From: DYJE01 sp041660385
Lineage (GTDB): Bacteria > Desulfobacterota > Desulfobacteria > Desulfobacterales > Desulfolunaceae
Assembly: GCA_041660385.1 (NCBI GenBank)
Contig: JBAZWJ010000030.1
Location: 6,299-70,298, forward strand
Direction: 5' to 3'
Length of the DNA stretch: 64,000 nt
Positions 17,843 through 25,438 of this stretch are shown here, piece after piece (the first letter of the stretch is position 1; each line of letters begins with the position of its first letter). The notes under the pieces are model-generated. The model searched no databases. It saw only the letters and a list, made by a program, of their open reading frames with translations, and had not been told where the DNA came from. Made by a program: the position numbers and the translations under genes.

Positions 17843-18040
17843 TTATTCGCCAAAAATCTTGTCTTTGTCAGAAAGTTTAAAGTTCAAGGCCAAAATGATT
17901 TTTCTCTTGGTCTCCATGCGACATGGCAGCCCTTTTTCTATACGATCAATGGTAATTGGAGAAACATTTGCTTTCTTGGCAAGTTCCGCTTTACTCATTA
18001 ATATAGATTCGCGAATTTTTTTTAAAGAGTTCTTTGCCAT
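17843..18040 (-). CDS. small XRE-type helix-turn-helix regulator leading the pil operon
   Basis: A 65-residue DNA-binding protein consisting almost only of a helix-turn-helix: 'LKKIRESILMSKAELAKKANVSPITIDRIEKG', typical of the XRE/Cro family. The frame is open to a further upstream ATG at 18118, but the extra 26 residues do not look like part of the fold; the ATG at 18040 follows AGGA by about nine bases. Being the first gene of the pilMNOPQ transcript, it probably adjusts pil expression, perhaps its own promoter. Target unknown. Confidence 0.82.
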   Translation of the reverse strand: MAKNSLKKIRESILMSKAELAKKANVSPITIDRIEKGLPCRMETKRKIILALNFKLSDKDKIFGE

Positions 18041-18552
18041 GAGTCCATATCCTGTATGACCTGCCTTATAATAATAATGATGTACAGCGGATATACTTTT
18101 ATTAATGGTAAATGCCATGTTTTAGTCTTTGTTAAAGATAATTATATGTTATTATTTTTAAGTCAAGTAAATTATATTGAAATTTTAGTTAATTAGCTTA
18201 TGTTGTTCCCTATTCATCTCACTGATACAATATCTTGTACCGGGTCAAACTTTCAAATCAAAAAAACCCATTAAAAAGGATGGTTAGTGACACTTTTTTA
18301 AAGCTTTGCAATAGATATTTCGCGTTCACCATGAAAAAGCGTGCCAGAAGAAGTATATATCTTTCATTGAAACGCAACCCTCAGCTATTGTGCGGTATGA
18401 AATGCGTTTTCTTATGACAGAAATAGTTGGATAACCGAATAAGGCATGTTATGTCATATTATCAAATTAATACGTGTTGCAAAACAAAAAAATGAATCGC
18501 TTTATGAACACCTCAAATCAAAAACTTAAAAATATAATTAGGCTTTCTTTTT
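18041..18552. other. divergent A+T-rich control region between the pil operon and an NtrC-type regulator
   Basis: About 510 nt separating two divergent units. It must contain both promoters. The minus strand reads TGGCACG at 18346-18340, a good half of a sigma-54 minus-24 element, but the minus-12 part (TTCAT instead of TTGCA) does not fit, so I do not call a promoter. A 60-codon frame at 18235-18417 lacks a ribosome-binding site and any family features. Confidence 0.4.
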
Positions 18553-19941
18553 ATGGATACTATTCTCATTGTCGATGATGAAATAAGCTACCTGACACTT
18601 CTCCGTGCCGTTTTAGAGGAAGAGGGTTATGAAATTGTTACAGCAAAATGCGGAATTGAAGCCCTCGACATACTGAAGAGCTCAGACATAGATTTGATAA
18701 TTACGGACATGAAAATGCCCGAAATGAACGGCCTTCAGCTGCTGGATTCCGTAAGAGCAGGTTGGCCGGATGTTCCTGTTATCATCATGACAGCGCATGG
18801 TTCTATTGAAAAAGCCGTGGAAGCCATGCATAGAGGAGCTTTCACTTATATCCAGAAACCTTTTGAAAACAACAGTCTTCTGGTTTTTATTTCAAAAGCA
18901 CTCAATCTTTCCCACGTGGTTCAAGAAAATAAAAGACTCCGAAGCACAATAAAGTCGCAATTCAATTTTGGCAACATTGTCGGTAAGAGCAACTCCATGC
19001 GTGATGTCCTGTCTCATGTTGATAAAGTTGCACCCACTTCGGCGAACGTGCTACTGGAGGGAGAAAGTGGAACGGGCAAAGAGCTCATTGCACGGTCCAT
19101 CCATTTTAACAGTCCCAGACAGAACGAACCGTTTGTTGCTGTCAATTGTTCGGCTTTATCTGAAACACTGCTGGAAAGCGAATTGTTCGGTCATGAAAAA
19201 GGGGCTTTCACAGGTGCGAGCGCAACAAAAAAAGGCCGATTTGAGATTGCTGACAAGGGGACGTTGTTTCTGGATGAAATTGGTGAGCTTAGTCAGAATT
19301 TACAAGTCAAACTTTTACGAGTTATTCAAGAAAAGAGCATTGAGCGGGTCGGTGCGACAAACTCTCTAAAAGTTGATTTCCGTTTGATAGCCGCCACGAA
19401 TAAAAACCTTAAAGAAGAAGTCAGGGCTGGCCGATTCAGGGAAGACCTTTATTATCGTTTGAACGTTGTTTATATCCATTTGCCCCCCTTGAGAGAGCGT
19501 GTTGAAGATATTCAACTCCTGTCCTATCATTTTTTCCATAATTTTATTGATAATAACTTAACAAAAAGGCCAATCAAGGGATTCGATCAGGATTGCGAAC
19601 GCCTGCTCCTTCGGTGCCAATGGCCAGGTAACGTCCGACAGCTTGAAAACACTATCGAAAGGGCAATGATTTTATGCACGGGTGATCTTATTACCGTGTC
19701 AGACTTGCCCCAGGACATCTGCGAGTCAATGAACCATTCTTTGCAGAATGATGATCTTGATTTTAAGCTTGGATTATATGAAGCACTGGAATCTTATGAA
19801 AAAAGGATGATCGTCCACGCCTTGAAAAACACAAAAGGGATACAGGCCCATGCAGCGAAAATTCTAAAAATTGGGAAAAGCGGTTTAAACCAGAAAATTA
19901 AGAAGTTCGGCATTGAATGTACACCGATCAGTGATCAGTGA
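18553..19941 (+). CDS. sigma-54-dependent response regulator, NtrC family
   Basis: A 462-residue activator with three domains: a receiver (residues 1-120, phosphoacceptor D52 in 'LIITDMKMPEMNG'), an AAA+ domain with Walker A 'GESGTGKE' (170-177) and the sigma-54 contact loop GAFTGA (217-222), and a C-terminal Fis-type helix-turn-helix ('GIQAHAAKILKIGKSGLNQKI'). It activates sigma-54 promoters after phosphorylation. Position, divergent from pilMNOPQ, suggests a PilR-like role, but no cognate PilS-type kinase lies beside it. The stop codon lies within a heptamer tandem repeat (19926-19953). Confidence 0.92.
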   Translation: MDTILIVDDEISYLTLLRAVLEEEGYEIVTAKCGIEALDILKSSDIDLIITDMKMPEMNGLQLLDSVRAGWPDVPVIIMTAHGSIEKAVEAMHRGAFTYIQKPFENNSLLVFISKALNLSHVVQENKRLRSTIKSQFNFGNIVGKSNSMRDVLSHVDKVAPTSANVLLEGESGTGKELIARSIHFNSPRQNEPFVAVNCSALSETLLESELFGHEKGAFTGASATKKGRFEIADKGTLFLDEIGELSQNLQVKLLRVIQEKSIERVGATNSLKVDFRLIAATNKNLKEEVRAGRFREDLYYRLNVVYIHLPPLRERVEDIQLLSYHFFHNFIDNNLTKRPIKGFDQDCERLLLRCQWPGNVRQLENTIERAMILCTGDLITVSDLPQDICESMNHSLQNDDLDFKLGLYEALESYEKRMIVHALKNTKGIQAHAAKILKIGKSGLNQKIKKFGIECTPISDQ

Positions 19942-19953
19942 TCAATGATCAAT
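19926..19953 (+). repeat. heptamer tandem repeat across a stop codon
   Basis: Four 7-bp units, GATCAGT-GATCAGT-GATCAAT-GATCAAT, followed by a partial GAT. They cover the last codons and the TGA stop of the NtrC-type regulator. Gain or loss of one unit would shift the frame and change the C-terminus by a few residues. Confidence 0.75.
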
Positions 19954-19962
19954 GATAACGAA

Positions 19963-19987
19963 GGGCGTAAGGATGACCTCCTACGCC
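19963..19987. terminator. probable bidirectional terminator hairpin
   Basis: GGGCGTA-A-GGA, loop TGACC, TCC-TACGCCC: a G+C-rich stem of 10 bp with one bulged A, placed between two convergent genes (NtrC-type regulator and galU). No long T-run follows on either side, so efficiency is uncertain. Confidence 0.55.
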
Positions 19988-19994
19988 CGAGACT

Positions 19995-20858
19995 TCAAAT
20001 CATTTCCCGAAGAAACGGAAGCAGTTTATCTTTAATATCGACTCTATCCAGGGCAAACGCCACGTTTGCCATCTGGAATCCGGCTTTGCTGCCGCAATCG
20101 AAACGCCTTCCCTCAAACCTGTAACCGAAAATGGGCTGAGACTTCAGAAGCATTGCCATGGCATCCGTTATTTGAATCTCATTTCCCGCACCCTTTTTCT
20201 TTTGACCCAGAATTGAGAATATCTCAGGAGTCAAAATATAACGGCCAATGATTGCCAGATTGGAAGGTGCCTCAGACGAATTTGGTTTTTCTACAAGACC
20301 ATCTAACTGAATCACGTTATCTTCGATATCTTTTCCACTGATGATACCGTATTTATCCGTTTCTTCCGGGGCCACTTCCATGACAGCAACCATGGAGGCC
20401 CTTAAACGAGAGAATCGCTGAATCATTTGAGAGAGAACCGGTTTCTCTGATTTCACAAGATCATCTGCCAAAAGGACGGCAAACGGCTCGTCACCTACCA
20501 CATCCCTTGCACACCATATGGCATGACCAAGCCCAAGTGGCTCGTTCTGGCGGGTATAGATGATTGTCCCTGTTTCAGGAACAATTCCCGCAATTTCTTT
20601 CAAATCCTGATCTTTATTCTTCGAGCGAAGAATGCTTTCAAGCTCGAATGATTTATCAAAATGATCTTCCAATGCTGTTTTCCCACGCCCTGTGACAAAA
20701 ATGATTTGTTCGATTCCTGCGTCCAGTGCCTCTTCCACCGCGTACTGAATAAGAGGCTTGTCGACGACGGGGAGCATTTCTTTGGGGAGTGCTTTTGTAG
20801 CCGGAAGAAAACGAGTGCCAAGGCCTGCAACAGGAAAGACTGCTTTTTTAATCTTCAA
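19995..20858 (-). CDS. galU: UTP-glucose-1-phosphate uridylyltransferase
   Basis: A 287-residue cytosolic enzyme making UDP-glucose from UTP and glucose 1-phosphate, feeding polysaccharide and envelope glycan synthesis. The nucleotide-binding signature is intact at the N-terminus ('VFPVAGLGTRFLPATKALPK', residues 6-25), followed by 'EMLPVVDKPLIQYAVEEA', 'FAVLLADDLV', 'KYGIISG' and 'VEKPNSSEAPSNLAIIGRY' blocks typical of GalU. Length is normal. It is a single gene convergent with the NtrC-type regulator. Confidence 0.95.
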   Translation of the reverse strand: MKIKKAVFPVAGLGTRFLPATKALPKEMLPVVDKPLIQYAVEEALDAGIEQIIFVTGRGKTALEDHFDKSFELESILRSKNKDQDLKEIAGIVPETGTIIYTRQNEPLGLGHAIWCARDVVGDEPFAVLLADDLVKSEKPVLSQMIQRFSRLRASMVAVMEVAPEETDKYGIISGKDIEDNVIQLDGLVEKPNSSEAPSNLAIIGRYILTPEIFSILGQKKKGAGNEIQITDAMAMLLKSQPIFGYRFEGRRFDCGSKAGFQMANVAFALDRVDIKDKLLPFLREMI

Positions 20859-21098
20859 ATCATGACCTCTTTAAAAACATTTCAAGTATCTCATTGATAT
20901 TTTCTCACTTAATCCATGCCCGAAGTCTACTTTATTGTGAAATGGTGCAGCATAAACAATTCAATGTATCTGTATAAAAGGATTTAAGCGTAAAATCAAT
21001 GACCTAAAAAAATTTATTGAATTAAACACAAAATACGTTTAACCTACGTAATTTGTTTATCCAAATAAATATGAATTTTTATTAATTAATACAAGGAT

Positions 21099-21920
21099 AT
21101 GATGGACATGAGCCCTAACGATACAGAAAAAAAAGCCCAGATAACCCCGGTAAAATTCGGACTTGACAACACATTCAAGTTTGAATGCCATAAAAAGATA
21201 AGTTGTTTCACAAAGTGCTGCCGTGGCATTGACATCATGCTAACGCCATACGACATTGTACTTCTGAAAAACAAACTGGATTTGAGTTCGGAAGAGTTCC
21301 TCGCCATATATACAGAACCCAGGCTGCTTGAAAAGACAGATCTTCCGGTTATCACCTTGAAATTACTTGACGACGACATCAAATCATGTCCTTTCGTTAA
21401 AGATGAAGGTTGTATCGTTTACGATGCAAGACCTACCACCTGCCGTTATTATCCGCTGGGTGTAGGCACCCTCAGCCATAAAGAAGGAACCGACGAAGAC
21501 GCATTTTACTTTTTTGTCCATGAACCTCATTGTAAAGGATTCGAAGAAAGTAAAGAATGGACGGTAAAAGAATGGAGAAAAGATCAGGGAGTTGACATCC
21601 ACGACGAAATAAACGAGGGCTGGACAGACCTGCTGGTTTTAAAGCGTTCGTTTCCACAAAACGTCATGTTCAGTGAAAAAGCCAAACAGATGTTTTTTCT
21701 TGCCTGCTACAACCTCGATAAGTTCAAAGAATTTGTTTTCGGCAGCTCATTTCTAAAGCTTTACCAGATTGATGAAGAAACCATCAACACCATTAAAAAT
21801 GATGAAGTGGCACTTCTCGAATTTGGCTTCAGCTGGCTTAAAGATGTGTTTTTCAATAAAGGTGATAAGGTATATAAACAAAACGACCAAGAAGTAGAAA
21901 ACCGCAAAAAAAGCAAGTGA
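21099..21920 (+). CDS. YkgJ-type cysteine-cluster protein
   Basis: A 273-residue protein of the zinc- or iron-chelating Cys-cluster family (formerly UPF0153). Two Cys groups fit the family: 'FECHKKISCFTKCCRG' near residue 27-42 and 'CPFVKDEGCIVYDARPTTCRYYPLG' split by the linker around residues 98-120. The C-terminal 150 residues have no recognised fold. Several ATGs are close together (21099, 21102, 21108); AAGGA at 21093-21097 favours one of the latter two. The role is unknown; some members belong to protein-modification or metal-handling systems. Confidence 0.82.
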   Translation: MMDMSPNDTEKKAQITPVKFGLDNTFKFECHKKISCFTKCCRGIDIMLTPYDIVLLKNKLDLSSEEFLAIYTEPRLLEKTDLPVITLKLLDDDIKSCPFVKDEGCIVYDARPTTCRYYPLGVGTLSHKEGTDEDAFYFFVHEPHCKGFEESKEWTVKEWRKDQGVDIHDEINEGWTDLLVLKRSFPQNVMFSEKAKQMFFLACYNLDKFKEFVFGSSFLKLYQIDEETINTIKNDEVALLEFGFSWLKDVFFNKGDKVYKQNDQEVENRKKSK

Positions 21921-21934
21921 TCAACAGTTCATCT

Positions 21935-21964
21935 CCGGTTGCCTTATTCTTCCAAGGCAACCGG
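21935..21964. terminator. bidirectional terminator between convergent genes
   Basis: CCGGTTGCCTT, 8-nt loop, AAGGCAACCGG: an 11-bp perfect stem midway between the Cys-cluster gene (ending 21920) and the dapA-like gene (ending 21989 on the other strand). T-rich sequence follows on the plus side (TTGTTAAAC). Confidence 0.75.
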
Positions 21965-21988
21965 TTGTTAAACATTTCAACACACTCT

Positions 21989-23023
21989 CTATAGATTCTT
22001 ATAATACAAGCCTTCAATAACACCCAAGTCGAAAAGCCTTTTTTCCAATTCCACATTAAAGAAATCAGCAACGGGTTGTAGAACACCTGGGTTTTCGTTA
22101 TGAATCTGTCTTAACAGATCCAGAATATAATCCACTCCAGCCTTCGTCATTTTCCCAAGTGGCTGCCTGCAACCACCTGCGGGCATACCCAGAATACTCA
22201 TGGCTGTTTTGATTCCAAGGGGATTTCTTGCCCGGCATTGAATATCCCCGTAGGGTGTTTTTTCAGTGGTAATCACAGTCGTCAGCTTGAACAATGGTTC
22301 CAATTGTTTGAACAGGGCTTTTGCTTCTGAAACCTTATTGGCACTGATATAATGAACAAGATCTGTTGCTAACCTTGGAGCAATATTCGACGCAACAGAA
22401 ATAAGTCCGCACGCATGAATATCGGGATCCGTCATCATATCGAAAACAAGAGCATCATCACCTGAAAAAATATGGTATTCAGGGCCGCAGGCTTTACGAG
22501 TCCGCCTCATGTTCTCGATGTTGCCTGTGGCTTCTTTCACGCAATTTACATTTGCATATCTATCTTTCAATAAAGCGAGATCTTCCGGTAAAAGCTGCGT
22601 TCCTGTCCGTCCCGGAATAACATAAGGGATAATGGTCAGCCCTGGAAATGCTTCGGCTATCGGGGCGATATACTCACGCCTGATTTCAATGGAACTGGGA
22701 CCATTGTAATAGGGATCTACAAGAAGAACTGCGTCAACTCCAGCTTCACTGGCATGTTTTGTTGCAGCCAACGACTCTCTGGTGTTGTTGCTGCCTGTTC
22801 CGGCGATACAGACGCACTTCCCCTTTGTCTTTTTTGCAGCGGCTTCAATGACTCTGTTGTGTTCATCCCACTCAAGTGTCGGACTCTCACCCGTGGTACC
22901 AACGGCAAGAATACCCGTGATTCCATTCCTGATCTGAAATTCGATCAACTGATCAAGGCCCTCGTAGTCGACTTCACCATCGACGAATGGCGTTGTAATT
23001 GCGGTGTAACAGCCGGTTCTCAT
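21989..23023 (-). CDS. dapA: 4-hydroxy-tetrahydrodipicolinate synthase
   Basis: A 344-residue class I aldolase condensing pyruvate with aspartate semialdehyde in the lysine/diaminopimelate pathway. The family blocks are present: 'GCYTAITTPFVDGEVDYEGL' at the start, 'GILAVGTTGESPTL', 'VDPYYNGPS', 'IPYVIPGRTG' and the Schiff-base lysine in 'CVKEATGN'. It is about 50 residues longer than the common 290-residue form, the extra part being C-terminal ('GCRQPLGKM' onwards). Related N-acetylneuraminate lyase-like aldolases share the fold, so another substrate is possible. Confidence 0.88.
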   Translation of the reverse strand: MRTGCYTAITTPFVDGEVDYEGLDQLIEFQIRNGITGILAVGTTGESPTLEWDEHNRVIEAAAKKTKGKCVCIAGTGSNNTRESLAATKHASEAGVDAVLLVDPYYNGPSSIEIRREYIAPIAEAFPGLTIIPYVIPGRTGTQLLPEDLALLKDRYANVNCVKEATGNIENMRRTRKACGPEYHIFSGDDALVFDMMTDPDIHACGLISVASNIAPRLATDLVHYISANKVSEAKALFKQLEPLFKLTTVITTEKTPYGDIQCRARNPLGIKTAMSILGMPAGGCRQPLGKMTKAGVDYILDLLRQIHNENPGVLQPVADFFNVELEKRLFDLGVIEGLYYKNL

Positions 23024-23252
23024 ACTGCCTCCTGTTCATGGTGTAATTTTATTGCATAACTTGCAAAAATAAAAAAGACAAGGCCTGTTGTCAATGAAAT
23101 ATATTTCATTGGTTTATTTTAATAAAACTTTTTTCAGACAGTTACATTTCATTTGTCTGAAAATCTTATTTTATGGATTGTAAATTGTGTGGGATCAGTG
23201 ATAGTAACATCGTTTATTTAACAATATTAATATCGAACAAAGGTCTAAACAT

Positions 23253-23876
23253 ATGGTACAAGCAAAAAACGCCGATGAATATATTTCCCAGGTCAGACAG
23301 GCCATTGCATCCAACCCTGACTGCGGAACGAGTCATTACAACTTGGCCGTCGCCCTGATGGGCCAGAAAAAATATGAAGAGGCTGAAAAAGAACTCCACG
23401 AAGCTGTGGGGTGCAGCCCTACACTTGCTGAGGCATATGTCCAGCTTGGAGCCATCTGCCTTCAGCGTGAAGATGTGGACGGATGCCTTTACTACAACAA
23501 GCTCGCAACAAAATCCAGGGCCGGTTTTTCCATAGGTTTCGGCAATATCGGTTTTATCGAGCTTCAGAGGGGAAACATTGATGAAGCCATCAAAAATCTC
23601 CATAAGGCCATCGTTTTCAATTCTCTCTTTCTCCAAGCTTATACCACCCTTGCCAATGCTTACCTTATGAAAAATCTCATTGACGAAAGCATCGAAACAA
23701 GCCGTAAAGCTCTGGAAATTGAACCCAATTTTCCCATCGCCCATAACAACATTGCTATCGCTTATCTGGAAAAGAAGGAATACAAATTAGCTATTGAGCA
23801 TTTTGATAAAGCGATGGAACTTGGCTATGAGGTGGCACCCGAGCTTCTTGAGGAAATGAAATCCCATAGATCATGA
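23253..23876 (+). CDS. TPR-repeat protein upstream of the dsr genes
   Basis: A 207-residue soluble protein made of about five tetratricopeptide repeats, for example 'SHYNLAVALMGQKKYEEAEK', 'AYVQLGAICLQREDVDGCL', 'AYTTLANAYLMKNLIDESIE' and 'AHNNIAIAYLEKKEYKLAIE'. No signal peptide. Such repeats mediate protein-protein contacts. It is the first plus-strand gene before an unknown protein and dsrAB, so a role in assembling or handling sulfite reductase is an attractive but untested idea. It is separated from the next gene by about 90 nt. Confidence 0.85.
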   Translation: MVQAKNADEYISQVRQAIASNPDCGTSHYNLAVALMGQKKYEEAEKELHEAVGCSPTLAEAYVQLGAICLQREDVDGCLYYNKLATKSRAGFSIGFGNIGFIELQRGNIDEAIKNLHKAIVFNSLFLQAYTTLANAYLMKNLIDESIETSRKALEIEPNFPIAHNNIAIAYLEKKEYKLAIEHFDKAMELGYEVAPELLEEMKSHRS

Positions 23877-23965
23877 TCCAACACATTGGGCTTGAATTCA
23901 GAATCTGTTCAATAGCTGAGTGGATTCTCGTTCCTGCCGCATTCTTTTCTCTATGAGCTGGCCAA

Positions 23966-25120
23966 ATGACCGATACGCCATTGATACGTTATTCCATATC
24001 CGATCCATCACACCTGGTGAACCCGGCTTCAGGTGAATGGCTCACCCCTCTACCTCTTTCCATAGGATCGGAAGGGCAGAGCTGGCATCCACCGAAAGTG
24101 TGTGACTATTTCATAGCGGCAGAATCGCATCTGAGAGAAAACGAATTCGAAGTGATAAGGGCTGGGGCTCTTCACACCATCTTTGAATCCATAATTCCTC
24201 AAGATATTGAAGGGGTCAACATCTGTCTTGTCAAGCATGGACGATTTTACCATCCATCCAAGGTCATCGTCCGTCTCAAAACAAATCAATCGTTTTCAAT
24301 GGCTTTAAACATTGCTTTTTCACACGAGGGTAACGCCTGCGTTGACCGTGAATACCAAGCGCTCATCGCACTGAACAGCAGAATCGAGTTCATCCCCAAA
24401 GTCTTTGGTAAAAAAACATATGCCATGAAAGATGGGCTTATTTATTCGATGTTCTCAGCCCAATGGTTCGAGAATTATCATGAGTTTCACCTCAGTCTTG
24501 ACAACGATGGAGTTCAAAAAATTATCGTCTGGGATAGTGAGAAAGGCAACTACTACCTTTCAAAAGAACACTCTTTCAAATTATACAGAAAAATTGCGTT
24601 CATCATGACCTGCTGTTACGATCCGTACACGGGTGATCAAATCCATCCATGGCACCATGCAGCAGGCGATTTCATCATCAAAAATGATGATATCGATGTT
24701 GATGTAAGATTGATAACCGTTCGACAGTACGCATCCCTATTCAAGGAAATGCCGGATGATATCGACTCTCTTGCTGAAGCCGCCACTATCTTTTTGATTG
24801 GGCTGTCTCTCAGAACAAGGATTGACAGGGCGGATGGTGTTGGTGATACTCTTTGGGCAGATGACTTTGCAGTACAAGCAACGGTTCAAGGTTTTATCGA
24901 TGGACTCTGTTCAAGCAACTTCACTTCCCACCACGGTTCTGCCTTGAAGAAAAAAATCATTGCCCTGTTGTCGCAACTTAACTCGGAGGACATATTTGAC
25001 TACTCCCGGTTGATTATTGAGTCGTATAACCCTTTATCCCCCGACATTCCCGTTATTAAAAAAAACATCGAAAACCATGTTCGAAAACTCCATCAGGCAT
25101 TCGAAAAATTCCTTTGTTGA
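23966..25120 (+). CDS. unrecognised 384-residue protein directly upstream of dsrA
   Basis: A cytosolic protein with no signal peptide or membrane helix and no family that I recognise. The layout recalls a protein-kinase or aminoglycoside-phosphotransferase fold: a beta-rich start with 'ICLVKHGRFYHPSKVIVRL', a helix 'REYQALIALNSR', a hinge-like region, and 'HPWHHAAGDFIIKND' around residues 227-241 where phosphotransferases carry the catalytic HxD loop. The C-terminal third is helical. It contains scattered Cys but no cluster motif. It lies between the TPR gene and the dsr promoter on the same strand, about 320 nt before dsrA, so it has a separate transcript or reads through. Confidence 0.75.
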   Translation: MTDTPLIRYSISDPSHLVNPASGEWLTPLPLSIGSEGQSWHPPKVCDYFIAAESHLRENEFEVIRAGALHTIFESIIPQDIEGVNICLVKHGRFYHPSKVIVRLKTNQSFSMALNIAFSHEGNACVDREYQALIALNSRIEFIPKVFGKKTYAMKDGLIYSMFSAQWFENYHEFHLSLDNDGVQKIIVWDSEKGNYYLSKEHSFKLYRKIAFIMTCCYDPYTGDQIHPWHHAAGDFIIKNDDIDVDVRLITVRQYASLFKEMPDDIDSLAEAATIFLIGLSLRTRIDRADGVGDTLWADDFAVQATVQGFIDGLCSSNFTSHHGSALKKKIIALLSQLNSEDIFDYSRLIIESYNPLSPDIPVIKKNIENHVRKLHQAFEKFLC

Positions 25121-25233
25121 TCGATTGCACAACATGTCCAAAATTATTCAACCGACACCCCCAAGATGGAGTGTTTTTTTTCGCCACTTACGTCACAGAA
25201 ACACCGTAAAAACGTGAAAAGAATCCTTTTTTA

Positions 25234-25262
25234 TTGACAATGAAATGCAATCACTTTATACC
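25234..25262 (+). promoter_or_regulatory. sigma-70-type promoter of the dsr operon
   Basis: TTGACA (25234-25239), a 17-nt spacer and TATACC (25257-25262): near-consensus minus-35 and minus-10 boxes at ideal spacing, upstream of dsrA. Transcription would start near 25269, leaving a leader of about 170 nt before the dsrA start at 25439. Confidence 0.75.
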
Positions 25263-25362
25263 ATGTACTTTGAATATCAAGGCAATCTATACCAAATAAT
25301 TGTGAAAACGTTAAATATTTGTAATTATTTTAGTTAGTTATAGACTAGTGGATTAACTTGAC

Positions 25363-25396
25363 AACCCGGTGGACGGGTTAAACGAAGGACCTTCGT
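25363..25396 (+). promoter_or_regulatory. paired hairpins in the dsrA leader
   Basis: Two short adjacent stems in the predicted 5' leader: AACCCG-GTGGA-CGGGTT (25363-25379) and ACGAAG-GAC-CTTCGT (25382-25396). Both stems are 6 bp and perfect. They end about 30 nt before the GGAGG ribosome-binding site of dsrA and may stabilise the highly expressed message or respond to a regulator. Confidence 0.55.
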
Positions 25397-25438
25397 ATTG
25401 TTGAGTTGAGAACATTTTTATCAAATGGAGGTAAGGTA

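Noticed and set aside
18331..18346. Sigma-54 promoter candidate on the minus strand (TGGCACG...TTCAT)
   Set aside because: The minus-24 half fits but the minus-12 GC is missing, and it is about 290 nt from the first gene.
18235..18417. 60-codon plus-strand frame in the pil control region
   Set aside because: No ribosome-binding site and no family resemblance; the region is needed for two divergent promoters.
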